Of a DNA stretch of 19,033 nt, positions 7,460 through 15,061 are shown piece after piece. The DNA is from CAYPIE01 sp964410665 (GTDB taxonomy: Bacteria; Planctomycetota; Planctomycetia; Gemmatales; Gemmataceae): contig CAYPIE010000106.1 of NCBI GenBank assembly GCA_964410665.1, forward strand, positions 1 to 19,033, read 5' to 3'. The notes under the pieces were generated by a model that saw only the letters and a list, made by a program, of their open reading frames with translations, was not told the origin of the DNA and ran no database searches. Positions within the stretch are counted from its first letter, which is position 1. Every line of letters starts with the position of its first letter. The position numbers and the translations under genes are program-made.

Positions 7460-8107
7460 TCAGCCCGACCCAGACCGTGCAGCGGGTGAAGTCAGCGCCG
7501 CCAGGGTCAGATTGACTGCCCGCTGGATCTGGGCTTCGATCCGCTCGGACAGGTCTGAGGCGTCCGGAGCGATCAGGGCCTCGGTCCAGAGCTTACAGCT
7601 CACCGCACCAAGGAAAGTCTCGGCGATCTGTTCGGGCGTGCAAGGTAGCCAGATGTGGCCCACTTCGGCGTGTTTGGTCAGGAATGCTGCCACGGGAGCA
7701 ACCAAGGCTGCCTCGACGTTCGCGGAAAACACTCGGGCCATCTCAGGGTCGGCACTGCCCGCGCCCGCGGCCAACACCCGGTACAGCGACAGCACATCCG
7801 GCGTTGTACCCTCGGCCATGTACCAGCGAGCGAGCCGCACGAGTCCCTCGCGTACCCCTTCCTCAGCCGGGGCCGCTGGGACCTTGGCCACAATCTTGGT
7901 TAACTTCCAGTTCACCAGGGACTGGAGCAGTCCCGTACGATCGGAAAAGTGGCGATAGATGGTCTGTTTTGACGCGCGGGCCTTGTCCGCCACCGCGGCC
8001 ATGGTCAAGGCGGGGAATCCGCCGGCGCGAAGCAAGGCCTGCGCCGCCTCCAGGATCGCCTCCGCACGCGCTTCACCGCGTTTTTCTCCGGACTTGACCT
8101 GATCCAT
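7460..8107 (-). CDS. TetR/AcrR family transcriptional repressor of the efflux operon
   Basis: A 215-residue TetR-type regulator. The N-terminal helix-turn-helix domain is at about residues 13-60: ILEAAQALLRAGGFPALTMA, then ADKARASKQTIYRHFSDRTG, the family signature with recognition helix SKQTIYRHF. The remaining helical domain should bind the inducer and form the dimer; TPEQIAETFLGAVSCKLWTE resembles the AefR-like C-terminal type. I chose the ATG at 8107 because the longer frame to 8278 would cover both operator palindromes and start with residues foreign to the family. The gene is divergent from the adaptor and pump genes. The palindromes at 8140-8193 are probably its binding sites, allowing it to repress both itself and the pump until a toxic ligand appears. 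The ribosome binding site is weak. Confidence 0.93.
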   Translation of the reverse strand: MDQVKSGEKRGEARAEAILEAAQALLRAGGFPALTMAAVADKARASKQTIYRHFSDRTGLLQSLVNWKLTKIVAKVPAAPAEEGVREGLVRLARWYMAEGTTPDVLSLYRVLAAGAGSADPEMARVFSANVEAALVAPVAAFLTKHAEVGHIWLPCTPEQIAETFLGAVSCKLWTEALIAPDASDLSERIEAQIQRAVNLTLAALTSPAARSGSG

Positions 8108-8131
8108 CGATGGTTGCCTAAGAATTCGGTG

Positions 8132-8160
8132 TTGAAACAAAGTGTACCACACGGTACACT
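8132..8160 (+). promoter_or_regulatory. Candidate sigma70-type promoter for the efflux operon
   Basis: TTGAAA at 8132-8137, a 17-base spacer and TACACT at 8155-8160. The -10 element lies inside the first operator palindrome, so a bound TetR dimer would block the polymerase. The start codon of the adaptor gene is about 150 bases downstream, giving a long leader. Confidence 0.4.
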
Positions 8161-8161
8161 T
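8140..8161. promoter_or_regulatory. TetR operator 1
   Basis: Perfect 9-bp arms AAGTGTACC and GGTACACTT around a 4-base centre (ACAC), 22 bp in total. It lies 32 bp upstream of the tetR start codon and overlaps candidate promoters on both strands. Its arms are shared with operator 2, which supports a common dimeric regulator. Confidence 0.75.
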
Positions 8162-8168
8162 GCCACAA
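8141..8168 (-). promoter_or_regulatory. Candidate promoter for tetR
   Basis: On the minus strand TTGTGG (8168-8163), 16 bases, TACACT (8146-8141), about 34 bases before the tetR ATG. It is embedded in operator 1, consistent with autorepression. The -35 match is moderate. Confidence 0.3.
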
Positions 8169-8193
8169 GTGAACCGTACCGTACGGTACACTT
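8167..8193. promoter_or_regulatory. TetR operator 2
   Basis: A 27-bp near-perfect palindrome. The outer arms are AAGTGAACC and GGTACACTT, with one mismatched pair against operator 1; the core GTACCGTACGGTAC (8176-8189) is itself a perfect 14-bp palindrome. The centre is about 30 bp from that of operator 1, close to three helical turns, so two dimers could sit on nearly the same DNA face. Confidence 0.7.
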
Positions 8194-8313
8194 TGCCGTT
8201 GAGGGCTCGGCACAACCGAACTAGCACCCTAGCACCGCCACTAGCGGCTTGCAACGCTGGCCCGAACCTGGGCCGCAAATACTGACGTCAGGGAGTCCGA
8301 GGGGAGGGTGAAT

Positions 8314-9711
8314 ATGAGGCTTCATCAGACCACCACGGGTCTGCCGCTGGCCCAGCAAGTGGATCCAGGAAATGGGGGCGAATTCCCACCGCCGACCCGT
8401 AAGCCCCGACAACGTCGTTGGGCTGCCATCACTGGGGTGACTCTGGCGGGAATGTTGATCCTGGTTCTGACGCTAGCGACCATCTCTTCGAGCTCAACCG
8501 GCGATGGGAAGACGGCTCCGGTGGCACGCGTGTTGTCGGTTCGGGTGAATCGGGCAAACCCGAGTGTTGGCTATGCGGTGATCAACAGTTTCGTCGGTCG
8601 AGTGGAGGCCCGGCGGCGCAGCCGGGTCGGCTTTGAGATTGGCGGATTGCTTCGCGACATCGCGGTAGAAGAGGGACAGCGCGTCGAAGCGGGGGACGTC
8701 GTTGCTCGGCTGGACACAGATCTTTTGCAGTCGCGTAGGGAGGAGCTGCAAGCGCGTCTCGAAGCCGAGGACGCATTGTTAAAGGAATTACTCAACGGGG
8801 AACGGGAAGAAAAGTTTGACGTTGCTCGCGCGGAGCTTCGTCAAGCCAAGGCTCAGTATCAAGTCGACCAGCTCAACCTCCGAAGAGCGGAGCGTTTGAT
8901 CAAGTCCAAGGCCATCGACCGGGAGGAGTACGACCAGCTTGCCGCGGCCGTGGGTGTTTCCGAGGGCCGAGTGGGTGCCGCGCAAGCGCGCCTGGATGAG
9001 CTCGAAAACGGTTACCGACCCGAGAAGATTGCGCGGCAACGCGCGGTGGTGGCCTCCGCTCGGGCGGAGCTCAACACGGTCGATGTACGAATCCGGAAAT
9101 CTACGCTCCGCGCACCGTTTGCCGGGGTGGTGGGGGAGCGTTGGGTGGATGAAGGGACGGTGGTCCAGGCGGGCGACCCGGTGATCGAGCTCTTGGAAAT
9201 GGGCCGATTACAGGCTCATGTCGGCGTCGCAGGTGATGGCCTGAATTCGCTCTATGTCGGCGGCATCCGGACCGTCCGGGTCGCGGGTCGGGACTACGAC
9301 GCCCAGGTGGAGGCGATCCGCCCAGACCGGGCGCGGCTTACGCGTGCGGTAACCGTCATTTTGGCATTTCAAGGCGATCCGAGCACTCTGAACGATGGGG
9401 ATGTGGCTCGGTTGGACATCGACCGGCAAGTCGAGCAGGCTGGGTATTGGCTGCCCGTCTCCGCCCTGACCGAAGGAGTGCGTGGGCTGTGGGCGTGCTT
9501 TGTTGCCGAGCCTCTCGACGGCGACCCACCCGCCCAGGCCGGCGGAGCAACCCACCGACTGATTCGGCGCGACCTGGAGCTGTTGCACCAGGAAGCGGAG
9601 CAGGCCTATGTTCGTGGCACGCTTGAGGCCGGGGATCTTGTTGTCGTCACCGGCCGGCAGCGTCTCGTGGCGGGGCAGCCGGTGACACTGGCGGAGGAGG
9701 GACAGCCATGA
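8314..9711 (+). CDS. RND efflux periplasmic adaptor subunit (membrane fusion protein, HlyD/AcrA type)
   Basis: A 465-residue adaptor that would link an inner-membrane RND pump to an outer-membrane channel. After a Pro/Arg-rich cytoplasmic start there is one membrane anchor at about residues 35-55 (ITGVTLAGMLILVLTLATI). The first half of the lipoyl/barrel-sandwich domain follows (GRVEARRRSRVGFEIGGLLR, EEGQRVEAGDVVARLD). Next is a long Glu/Arg/Ala-rich coiled-coil hairpin (about 125-255), then the second lipoyl half (STLRAPFAGVVGERWVDEGT), a beta-barrel and a membrane-proximal domain. GGGGAGG at 8301-8307, six bases before the ATG at 8314, favours this start over the GTG at 8308. The gene ends in ATGA, overlapping the pump gene by four bases, so the two are translationally coupled. 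No lipobox is seen, so it is anchored by the helix. Confidence 0.94.
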   Translation: MRLHQTTTGLPLAQQVDPGNGGEFPPPTRKPRQRRWAAITGVTLAGMLILVLTLATISSSSTGDGKTAPVARVLSVRVNRANPSVGYAVINSFVGRVEARRRSRVGFEIGGLLRDIAVEEGQRVEAGDVVARLDTDLLQSRREELQARLEAEDALLKELLNGEREEKFDVARAELRQAKAQYQVDQLNLRRAERLIKSKAIDREEYDQLAAAVGVSEGRVGAAQARLDELENGYRPEKIARQRAVVASARAELNTVDVRIRKSTLRAPFAGVVGERWVDEGTVVQAGDPVIELLEMGRLQAHVGVAGDGLNSLYVGGIRTVRVAGRDYDAQVEAIRPDRARLTRAVTVILAFQGDPSTLNDGDVARLDIDRQVEQAGYWLPVSALTEGVRGLWACFVAEPLDGDPPAQAGGATHRLIRRDLELLHQEAEQAYVRGTLEAGDLVVVTGRQRLVAGQPVTLAEEGQP

Positions 9712-12700
9712 GCACGTTATTTCTCCGTAACCAGTACCTGCTGTTCCTGACCATTGCGGTCGTGGTGGTGGCTGGTGTCTCAGCAGTGCTGACGTTGCCG
9801 CGGCAAGAGGACCCACGGATCACGCTGCGGCGCGGGATGATCTTGACCCGCCTGCCCGGAGCTTCGGCGAGCCGGGTCGAGGCGCTGGTGACCGAGAAGC
9901 TGGAGGATAAGCTCCAGGAGATCTCCGAGATCAAGCACATCCAAAGCACCTCCCGAGCCGGGATTTCGGTCATCAATATCGAGTTGCTTGATCAGGTGAC
10001 CGAGCAACAGAACGATGCCATTTTTGCCGATGTACGCGACAAGCTAGCGGCGGCGAATTTACCGCCCGAGGCCAGTGAGCCGGACTTGGACGACCAACGT
10101 GGTGCATCTGCTTACACTTACGTGGTTGGCTTCGTCTGGAATCAGCCCGGGCCGGCCAAGATGAACATCCTCAACCGCATGGCCGAGGACCTCTCCGATC
10201 GCTGGCGGCAGATCCCCGGTACCGAGTATGTGCGATTCTACGGCGAGCCGACCGAAGAGGTGACCGTTACCCTGGACCGGGATGAGGTGGCGCAACTCGG
10301 CTTAACCGCTGGGCGGGTCGCCGCGCTAGTCAAGGCGGCCGATACCAAGGTACCGGCGGGTACGCTGCATTCCCCTGGCTCGAACCTATTGGTGGAGGTA
10401 GAGGGAGAACTGACGACCCTCGCGCGGATCCAGCGGATTCCGCTGGCCGAGTCCGAGGACGGTACAGTGGTCCATCTCGGTGATGTGGCGGGTGTCGAAC
10501 GCGGCTGGCGAGAACCACCGAACGAGGTCACCCTGATCAACGGCCAGCGGACCCTGTTGGTCGCGGCGACGGTGCAGGCCGGTCAGCAGGTCGATGCCTG
10601 GACGGCGAAGGTGCGCGAGGTCACGAACAAGTTCCGCGACAAGGTAGGCAAGGGGATCGAGGTCCGCGAGATATTCGACCAAAGTGGCTACACCATCGAC
10701 CGGTTACTCCGTCTCACCGGGAACCTAGTGGCTGGCGCAGGGGTGGTGATGCTGGTGGTGTTTGTGGCGATGGGCTGGCGAGCTGGGTTGTTGGTGGGCT
10801 CGGCCCTGCCGTTGTCGGTGGCGGTGGCCATGTTCGGGCTGCTGGCCACCGGGGGCGCTCTGCATCAGATGTCGATCTTCGGCATGATCATCGCCTTGGG
10901 CTTGTTAATTGACAACGCCATTGTGGTCGTCGATGAAATCCGCAAGCGGCGCGAGGCCGGAGATTCGGGTCTCGAAGCGGTCCGACATACCGTCGACCAC
11001 TTGTTTGTGCCCCTACTCGCTTCCTCATTCACCACGGTGTTGGCGTTTGCTCCGATCATGTTGTTACCCGGCGACGCCGGTGACTTTGTCGGGCTGATTG
11101 GCGGTTGTGTGATGTTGGCGATTCTCGCCTCGTTTTTGATCTCGATGACCGTTGTAGCAAGCCTGACAGGTTTGTTCGGGGGCACCCCCCAGGGTGGTCC
11201 TCGCCGCTGGTGGCGGCAAGGAGTTTACTCGGAGAGTTGGATCCGGGCGGGTGAAGGGTTGTCGGTGTGGACGTTGCGACGGCCGTTGTTGGCGATGGCT
11301 CTGGCATCCCTGCCAGCGTTCACCGGATTTGCCGTGGCTTCGCAGTTGGGGAACCAGTTCTTTCCGAAGACCGACCGGGATATGTGCGAGGTCAAGATCT
11401 GGTTGCCTCGAGAGACTTCGATGGCCGAAACCCAGCGTGTGACTCGGGATACGGAGGAGGTGATCCGTGAACATGCGGCGGTGACCGATGTCTACTGGCA
11501 AATTGGCAACTGCTTTCCATCGGTGTACTACAACCAAATCGAGAACCAAGACAACTCCCCATTTTATGGTCACGCGATTGTGCGGACCACGAGCCCGGAG
11601 GACACCAAGCGGCTCATCCCCATCTTGCAGGCGGCGTTGGACCGAGACCTGCCGGAAGCTCAGGTAGTGGTCAAGCAGTTTGCTCAGGGGCCACCATCCG
11701 ACGCCGGGGTGGAGTTTCGGCTGTTTGGGCCGAGCGATGAGCGGCTGCAAGCGTTGGGCGACCAGCTCCGGCAACGGCTGCAGGCCCACCCCGATGTGCT
11801 GCATACCCGGGTGACCATACCGCGCGGTGAGCCAAAGCTGTGGTTCGAACCAGACGAGGATGCCGCGCGCCAGGCCGGGCTCACCCTGATCGACATGGCC
11901 AACCAGTTGGACGCGGGGCTAGAGGGGAAGACCGAAGGGTCACTGTTGGAAGGGCCGGATGAGTTATCGGTCCGGGTACGCTACCGCGACGAAGTACGTC
12001 AGGAGGTGAGCGCGATTGCTGCAGGGACGTTTGTGCAACCCGAGGGTGAATTGATCCCGCTGACGGCACTGGGCACATTCAGGCTAAAACCGACGTTGGG
12101 ATCCTTGTCCCGCTATGATGGCTTGCGCTGCAACATCATCAAGGGGTATTGCCGCAACGGGGCGCTGCCGATCGAAGTGGCCAACCAGACCCGCAAGGGC
12201 TTTGAACGGCCGCAAGGGTACGAGATGACCCTGGGTGGGGACGCGGAACAACAGGGGGATGCGGTAGGGAACCTGCTCAAGTATGCCCCAGTGTTGGTAA
12301 CCATTGGCATCGCCACCATCATCCTGGTGTTTCGTAGCCTGATACTGGCGGGGGTGTTGGCAGCGGTTGCATTCATGTCGATCGGACTGGGCTTGCTGGC
12401 CACCTGGGCCTATGGGCTACCGTTCAGCTTTAACACCATTCTCGGCTCGCTAGGCCTGATCGGTGTGGCGATCAACGACTCGATCGTGGTCTTAGCGGCG
12501 ATCCGGGCCAACCCGCTGGCGGCGGCTGGTTACCGGCCGGCGATTGTCGTAGAGGTGATCAGCTGTGCGCGCCACGTCTTCTCAACGACGCTGACCACCA
12601 TCGGTGGTTTCCTGCCACTGTTGATATTTGTCGGTGGCGACTTCTGGCCGGCCTTGGCCATCGTCTTGGCTGGCGGTGTCGGCGGAGCAACGATCTTGGC

Positions 12701-12782
12701 ACTGGTGTTCGTCCCCGCGGCCTACTCGCTGTTCCACCGGCTGCCAGAAGCCGACGAGGTACCGGAACTGACAGGGCCCTGA
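9708..12782 (+). CDS. RND efflux permease (inner-membrane pump)
   Basis: A 1024-residue proton-driven transporter of full RND length. It shows the expected duplicated plan: one N-terminal helix, a large periplasmic loop (about 35-330), helices 2-6, helix 7, a second periplasmic loop (about 545-850) and five final helices. Typical motifs are RLPGASASRVE in the first porter domain, GLLIDNAIVVVDEI in TM4 and FSTTLTTIGGFLPL near TM11. In AcrB the proton relay is Asp407-Asp408 (TM4) with Lys940 (TM10). Here Asp402 is kept, the next residue is Asn403, and the TM10 segment is AINDSIVVL (Asp924) with Ile at the Lys position. This variant relay also occurs in other RND branches. It lacks the CzcA-type metal signature, so organic substrates are more likely. 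No outer-membrane TolC-type gene follows in the window. Confidence 0.95.
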   Translation: MSTLFLRNQYLLFLTIAVVVVAGVSAVLTLPRQEDPRITLRRGMILTRLPGASASRVEALVTEKLEDKLQEISEIKHIQSTSRAGISVINIELLDQVTEQQNDAIFADVRDKLAAANLPPEASEPDLDDQRGASAYTYVVGFVWNQPGPAKMNILNRMAEDLSDRWRQIPGTEYVRFYGEPTEEVTVTLDRDEVAQLGLTAGRVAALVKAADTKVPAGTLHSPGSNLLVEVEGELTTLARIQRIPLAESEDGTVVHLGDVAGVERGWREPPNEVTLINGQRTLLVAATVQAGQQVDAWTAKVREVTNKFRDKVGKGIEVREIFDQSGYTIDRLLRLTGNLVAGAGVVMLVVFVAMGWRAGLLVGSALPLSVAVAMFGLLATGGALHQMSIFGMIIALGLLIDNAIVVVDEIRKRREAGDSGLEAVRHTVDHLFVPLLASSFTTVLAFAPIMLLPGDAGDFVGLIGGCVMLAILASFLISMTVVASLTGLFGGTPQGGPRRWWRQGVYSESWIRAGEGLSVWTLRRPLLAMALASLPAFTGFAVASQLGNQFFPKTDRDMCEVKIWLPRETSMAETQRVTRDTEEVIREHAAVTDVYWQIGNCFPSVYYNQIENQDNSPFYGHAIVRTTSPEDTKRLIPILQAALDRDLPEAQVVVKQFAQGPPSDAGVEFRLFGPSDERLQALGDQLRQRLQAHPDVLHTRVTIPRGEPKLWFEPDEDAARQAGLTLIDMANQLDAGLEGKTEGSLLEGPDELSVRVRYRDEVRQEVSAIAAGTFVQPEGELIPLTALGTFRLKPTLGSLSRYDGLRCNIIKGYCRNGALPIEVANQTRKGFERPQGYEMTLGGDAEQQGDAVGNLLKYAPVLVTIGIATIILVFRSLILAGVLAAVAFMSIGLGLLATWAYGLPFSFNTILGSLGLIGVAINDSIVVLAAIRANPLAAAGYRPAIVVEVISCARHVFSTTLTTIGGFLPLLIFVGGDFWPALAIVLAGGVGGATILALVFVPAAYSLFHRLPEADEVPELTGP

Positions 12783-12937
12783 CATCCAAAGCTTTTGGAA
12801 TCGGAGTTCTGGAAACCCGGTGGAACTTTCGGCGTCGGCTCTTCCTTCCGAGCGGCGGGTGTGAACCCGACGAGGGTTGGGCACGATGATTGCTGGTGGA
12901 GATTCTCCGCGCTTTTCAACGGCCACGGAGGATTGCT

Positions 12938-12982
12938 GGCTGGGTGGCACGCTCGGAGTCCGCGACGGGCGTGGGAAACGCC
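12938..12982 (+). repeat. Left arm of the perfect 45-bp inverted repeat
   Basis: Begins GGCTGGGTGGCACGCTCGGA and ends GGGAAACGCC. It is identical over all 45 bases to the complement of 13129-13173. In RNA or single-stranded DNA it would form a very stable stem. Confidence 0.95.
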
Positions 12983-13128
12983 CACGGATTCGCCACCTTC
13001 GGGTGTTCCCCCTGCACCGGCGAAGGCGTTCCCCCTGCACTCTCGGACGCGTTCCCGCCCGGACTCTCCGCGTGGGCGACGCGAGGCATGCTCCTCAACC
13101 CGTGCATTGCCATACCCCCCACGCACGA

Positions 13129-13173
13129 GGCGTTTCCCACGCCCGTCGCGGACTCCGAGCGTGCCACCCAGCC
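13129..13173 (-). repeat. Right arm of the perfect 45-bp inverted repeat
   Basis: Begins GGCGTTTCCCACGCCCGTCG on the plus strand and ends GCCACCCAGCC, the exact reverse complement of 12938-12982. The lack of any mismatch suggests recent origin or active maintenance of the pairing. Confidence 0.95.
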
Positions 13174-13303
13174 CAGAGCAACGATGGTGCCGAACACCAT
13201 TGGGTGTGAACCCGACGAAGGTTGGGCAGAAGTGCTTTGGCGATTTGCAGTAGTCTGCCCGCCGTGGCGGACGGGATCTCCTTGCCAGACATTGGTGCAA
13301 CGC

Positions 13304-13815
13304 TCGGCGGATTATGCTGACATCGATCAAGCTGCTCGGGCGGCCGACCTTGGCGTGATCGCCGCGGGGAATTATTCCCTGACCGCAGCGCTCGCGAAAC
13401 ACTTTGCACTGCTGGCTACCCGATCCCTTCAGTCCTGGGAAATGATCGACTATGCCTCGGCCAAGAAGAAAGATGCCCCGAGCGGGACGGCTCGCGAACT
13501 CGCCGAGACTCTCGGGGAGGTTGCCCAGAACCAACTTGGCCTGCCTTCGAAGCGATCCATGGGGAAAGGGACGTCCGCGGTGCATCCTTGGGCGGAGCCC
13601 AGGTGCATTCGGTTCGCCTGCCCGGCCATGTCTTAGGCATCGATATCCTGTTCGGTTTGACACATTAGAAAATAACGATTTGTCATGAGGCCGGGGGCAA
13701 TGCAGAGCCATATGTGAAGGGTACACTCCTGGCCGTACGACGGGTGATGCATACCGTGGGTTTGATGCGAGGCTTGGACAAGTTGCTCTTCGGGGCGGAG
13801 GTGTCCGAGGGGTAG
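13304..13815 (+). pseudogene. dapB: Truncated, frameshifted dapB (4-hydroxy-tetrahydrodipicolinate reductase) copy
   Basis: The C-terminal half of DapB, the NAD(P)H-dependent lysine/diaminopimelate pathway enzyme, in broken form. From 13304 the frame reads ADYADIDQAARAADLGVIAA, then GNYSLTAALAKHFALL and the substrate-binding motif AKKKDAPSGTA. A one-base frameshift near 13546-13549 moves the homology to another frame: EAIHGERDVRGASLGGAQVH, then SVRLPGHVLGIDILFG. A TAG at 13666-13668 interrupts this frame, after which it continues HEAGGNAEPYVKGTLLAVRR and GLMRGLDKLLFGAEVSEG to the natural stop at 13813. The N-terminal NAD-binding half is missing; the composite repeat lies at about its expected place. 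Because the enzyme is normally essential, an intact copy should exist elsewhere. Confidence 0.9.
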
Positions 13816-13927
13816 ACCTTCCTGCTCGGGCTGCGAAGCGCGTTTGAAACTGGGCATCGATCGGCCTGGAGGAGGCAGACATTCCTCCATGCTGACAACA
13901 GCCTGTTTGGATTCGCGCCGTGGCGAC

Positions 13928-15061
13928 TTAACCGACGAAAACCCCGCCGCGGAAATCTGCCGCGAAGGCCAGCCATGTGTCCAACACCTCCGGAGAGCCG
14001 TTGTTCAGAACCTCCTTGCCCGCATAGGCAATCGCTACCGGGCCCTCCCCTCGACCACTCCCCGTTACGATGTCGGCGAATGCATCTCCATCCAGGTCCT
14101 TGACGGTCACGGGCACACCGCCGCGGCGGTCCACGTCTCCCGCGAAGAAGTTGGCGACTGGCACCCTCCGGGCATCTTGGACCAGCTCGCGTCCACTGAT
14201 GGCCAGCACCCGCGGTCCACCGCCGACTCCAGCGCCAGCCACGAGGTCGGCATAGCCATCGCCGTTCACGTCCCCAGCAGCCAGGAACGCTCCTGCTCGG
14301 ACGAAGTGCTCGAACACGAAAAAGTCGTTGAAGATCCGAGCCGGTTGCGACCCGGTGGTCAAACTGCTGCCGTCATAGCCGGCTACCCGCGGTCCACCGC
14401 CGAACCCGGCTGCTACCAACAAATCCGGGACCCGATCGCCGTCAAGGTCGCCGAGGCTGGCAAAGGCTCCGCCGCGGAATGACAAATCGCTGATTCCAAA
14501 GAAATCGGCTACACTCGCTCCCGTCCGCCCATCGTAAAGCCGCACGCGCGGCCCCCCACCGAAGTCCGGTGTAACCACGAGATCTGCTGCCCCATCCCGA
14601 TTGATATCATCGGCAGCTACAAACACTCCTCCAGTGAACGATGGTTCAAACGGTTGGAATATCTGTAGAAGATTACGTGAGTGACCGTCGTAAACGTGTA
14701 CCTCACTCCTGCGGCCTGGGCCAGAACCGGCGATCAGGTCGGCGATGCCATCTCCGTTCACGTCGGCAGCAGCGGTGCGGACTCCTCCGGTGAACGAAGA
14801 GTCGAAGACTTGCAAGCTAAAGCCTGTTCCGCTCTCGAACTCGAATCCAGCGGCCAATGCTCCGGAGCCGATTCCCGGTCCGGCTGCGACCATCGCGACT
14901 TGGCTTTGCCCCACCAAGCGGGCCGGGAGATACTGAGCGGTTAGGGTCAATGGTTGCTGGGGAGTGATGATTTCGTGGATGCGTGCTCCGCCATCGCTCC
15001 AGCCGGCGAATTCGTATCGGACTCCATCAACGACCACCGACGGGACTGCTTCGACCAATCG
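13928..15061 (-). pseudogene. C-terminal FG-GAP/VCBS repeat portion of the split secreted dehydrogenase gene
   Basis: This is the in-frame continuation of the gene at 15062-16849, beyond a single TGA. The first 50 codons (VEAVPSVVVDGVRYEFAGWS then DGGARIHEIITP) complete a small beta domain whose beginning lies before the TGA. There follow five to six FG-GAP-like repeats with calcium-binding loops: DVNGDGIADLI, DINRDGAADLV, DLDGDRVPDLL, DVNGDGYADLV and DLDGDAFADIV, alternating with GGGPRV-type strands. The end, AADFRGGVFVG, is a natural-looking terminus. There is no ATG or ribosome binding site at its start, only a TTG at 15058. It is therefore either dead, or translated through readthrough of the TGA. 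The repeats would form an extracellular beta-propeller. Confidence 0.8.

Larger units (their letters stand above)
12857..13228. repeat. Composite repeat element with 45-bp inverted repeats inside 27-bp direct repeats
   Basis: A 372-bp structure between the pump gene and the dapB relic. It is bounded by two 27-base copies (12857-12883 and 13202-13228) that differ at one base and begin GGGTGTGAACCCGACGA. Inside lies a perfect 45-bp inverted repeat, separated by 146 bp. The spacer holds shorter direct repeats (GTTCCCCCTGCA twice). On the minus strand both direct repeats translate as CPT(L/F)VGFTP, which I recall from many spurious planctomycete ORFs, suggesting a dispersed family. It encodes no transposase and could be a MITE-like or other non-autonomous repeat. 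Confidence 0.8.

Noticed and set aside
8108..8278. Upstream extension of the TetR gene to 8278
   Set aside because: The extension would translate both operator palindromes and lacks a ribosome binding site; TetR proteins normally begin shortly before the helix-turn-helix.
11064..11804. A 246-codon open frame antisense to the RND pump
   Set aside because: It lies entirely within the well-supported pump gene, has no ribosome binding site and has a non-protein-like composition.
12722..13882. A 386-codon open frame on the minus strand
   Set aside because: It runs antisense through the pump end, the repeat element and the dapB relic. Its product is Arg/Pro/Gly-rich with no family features, so it is a high-GC shadow.
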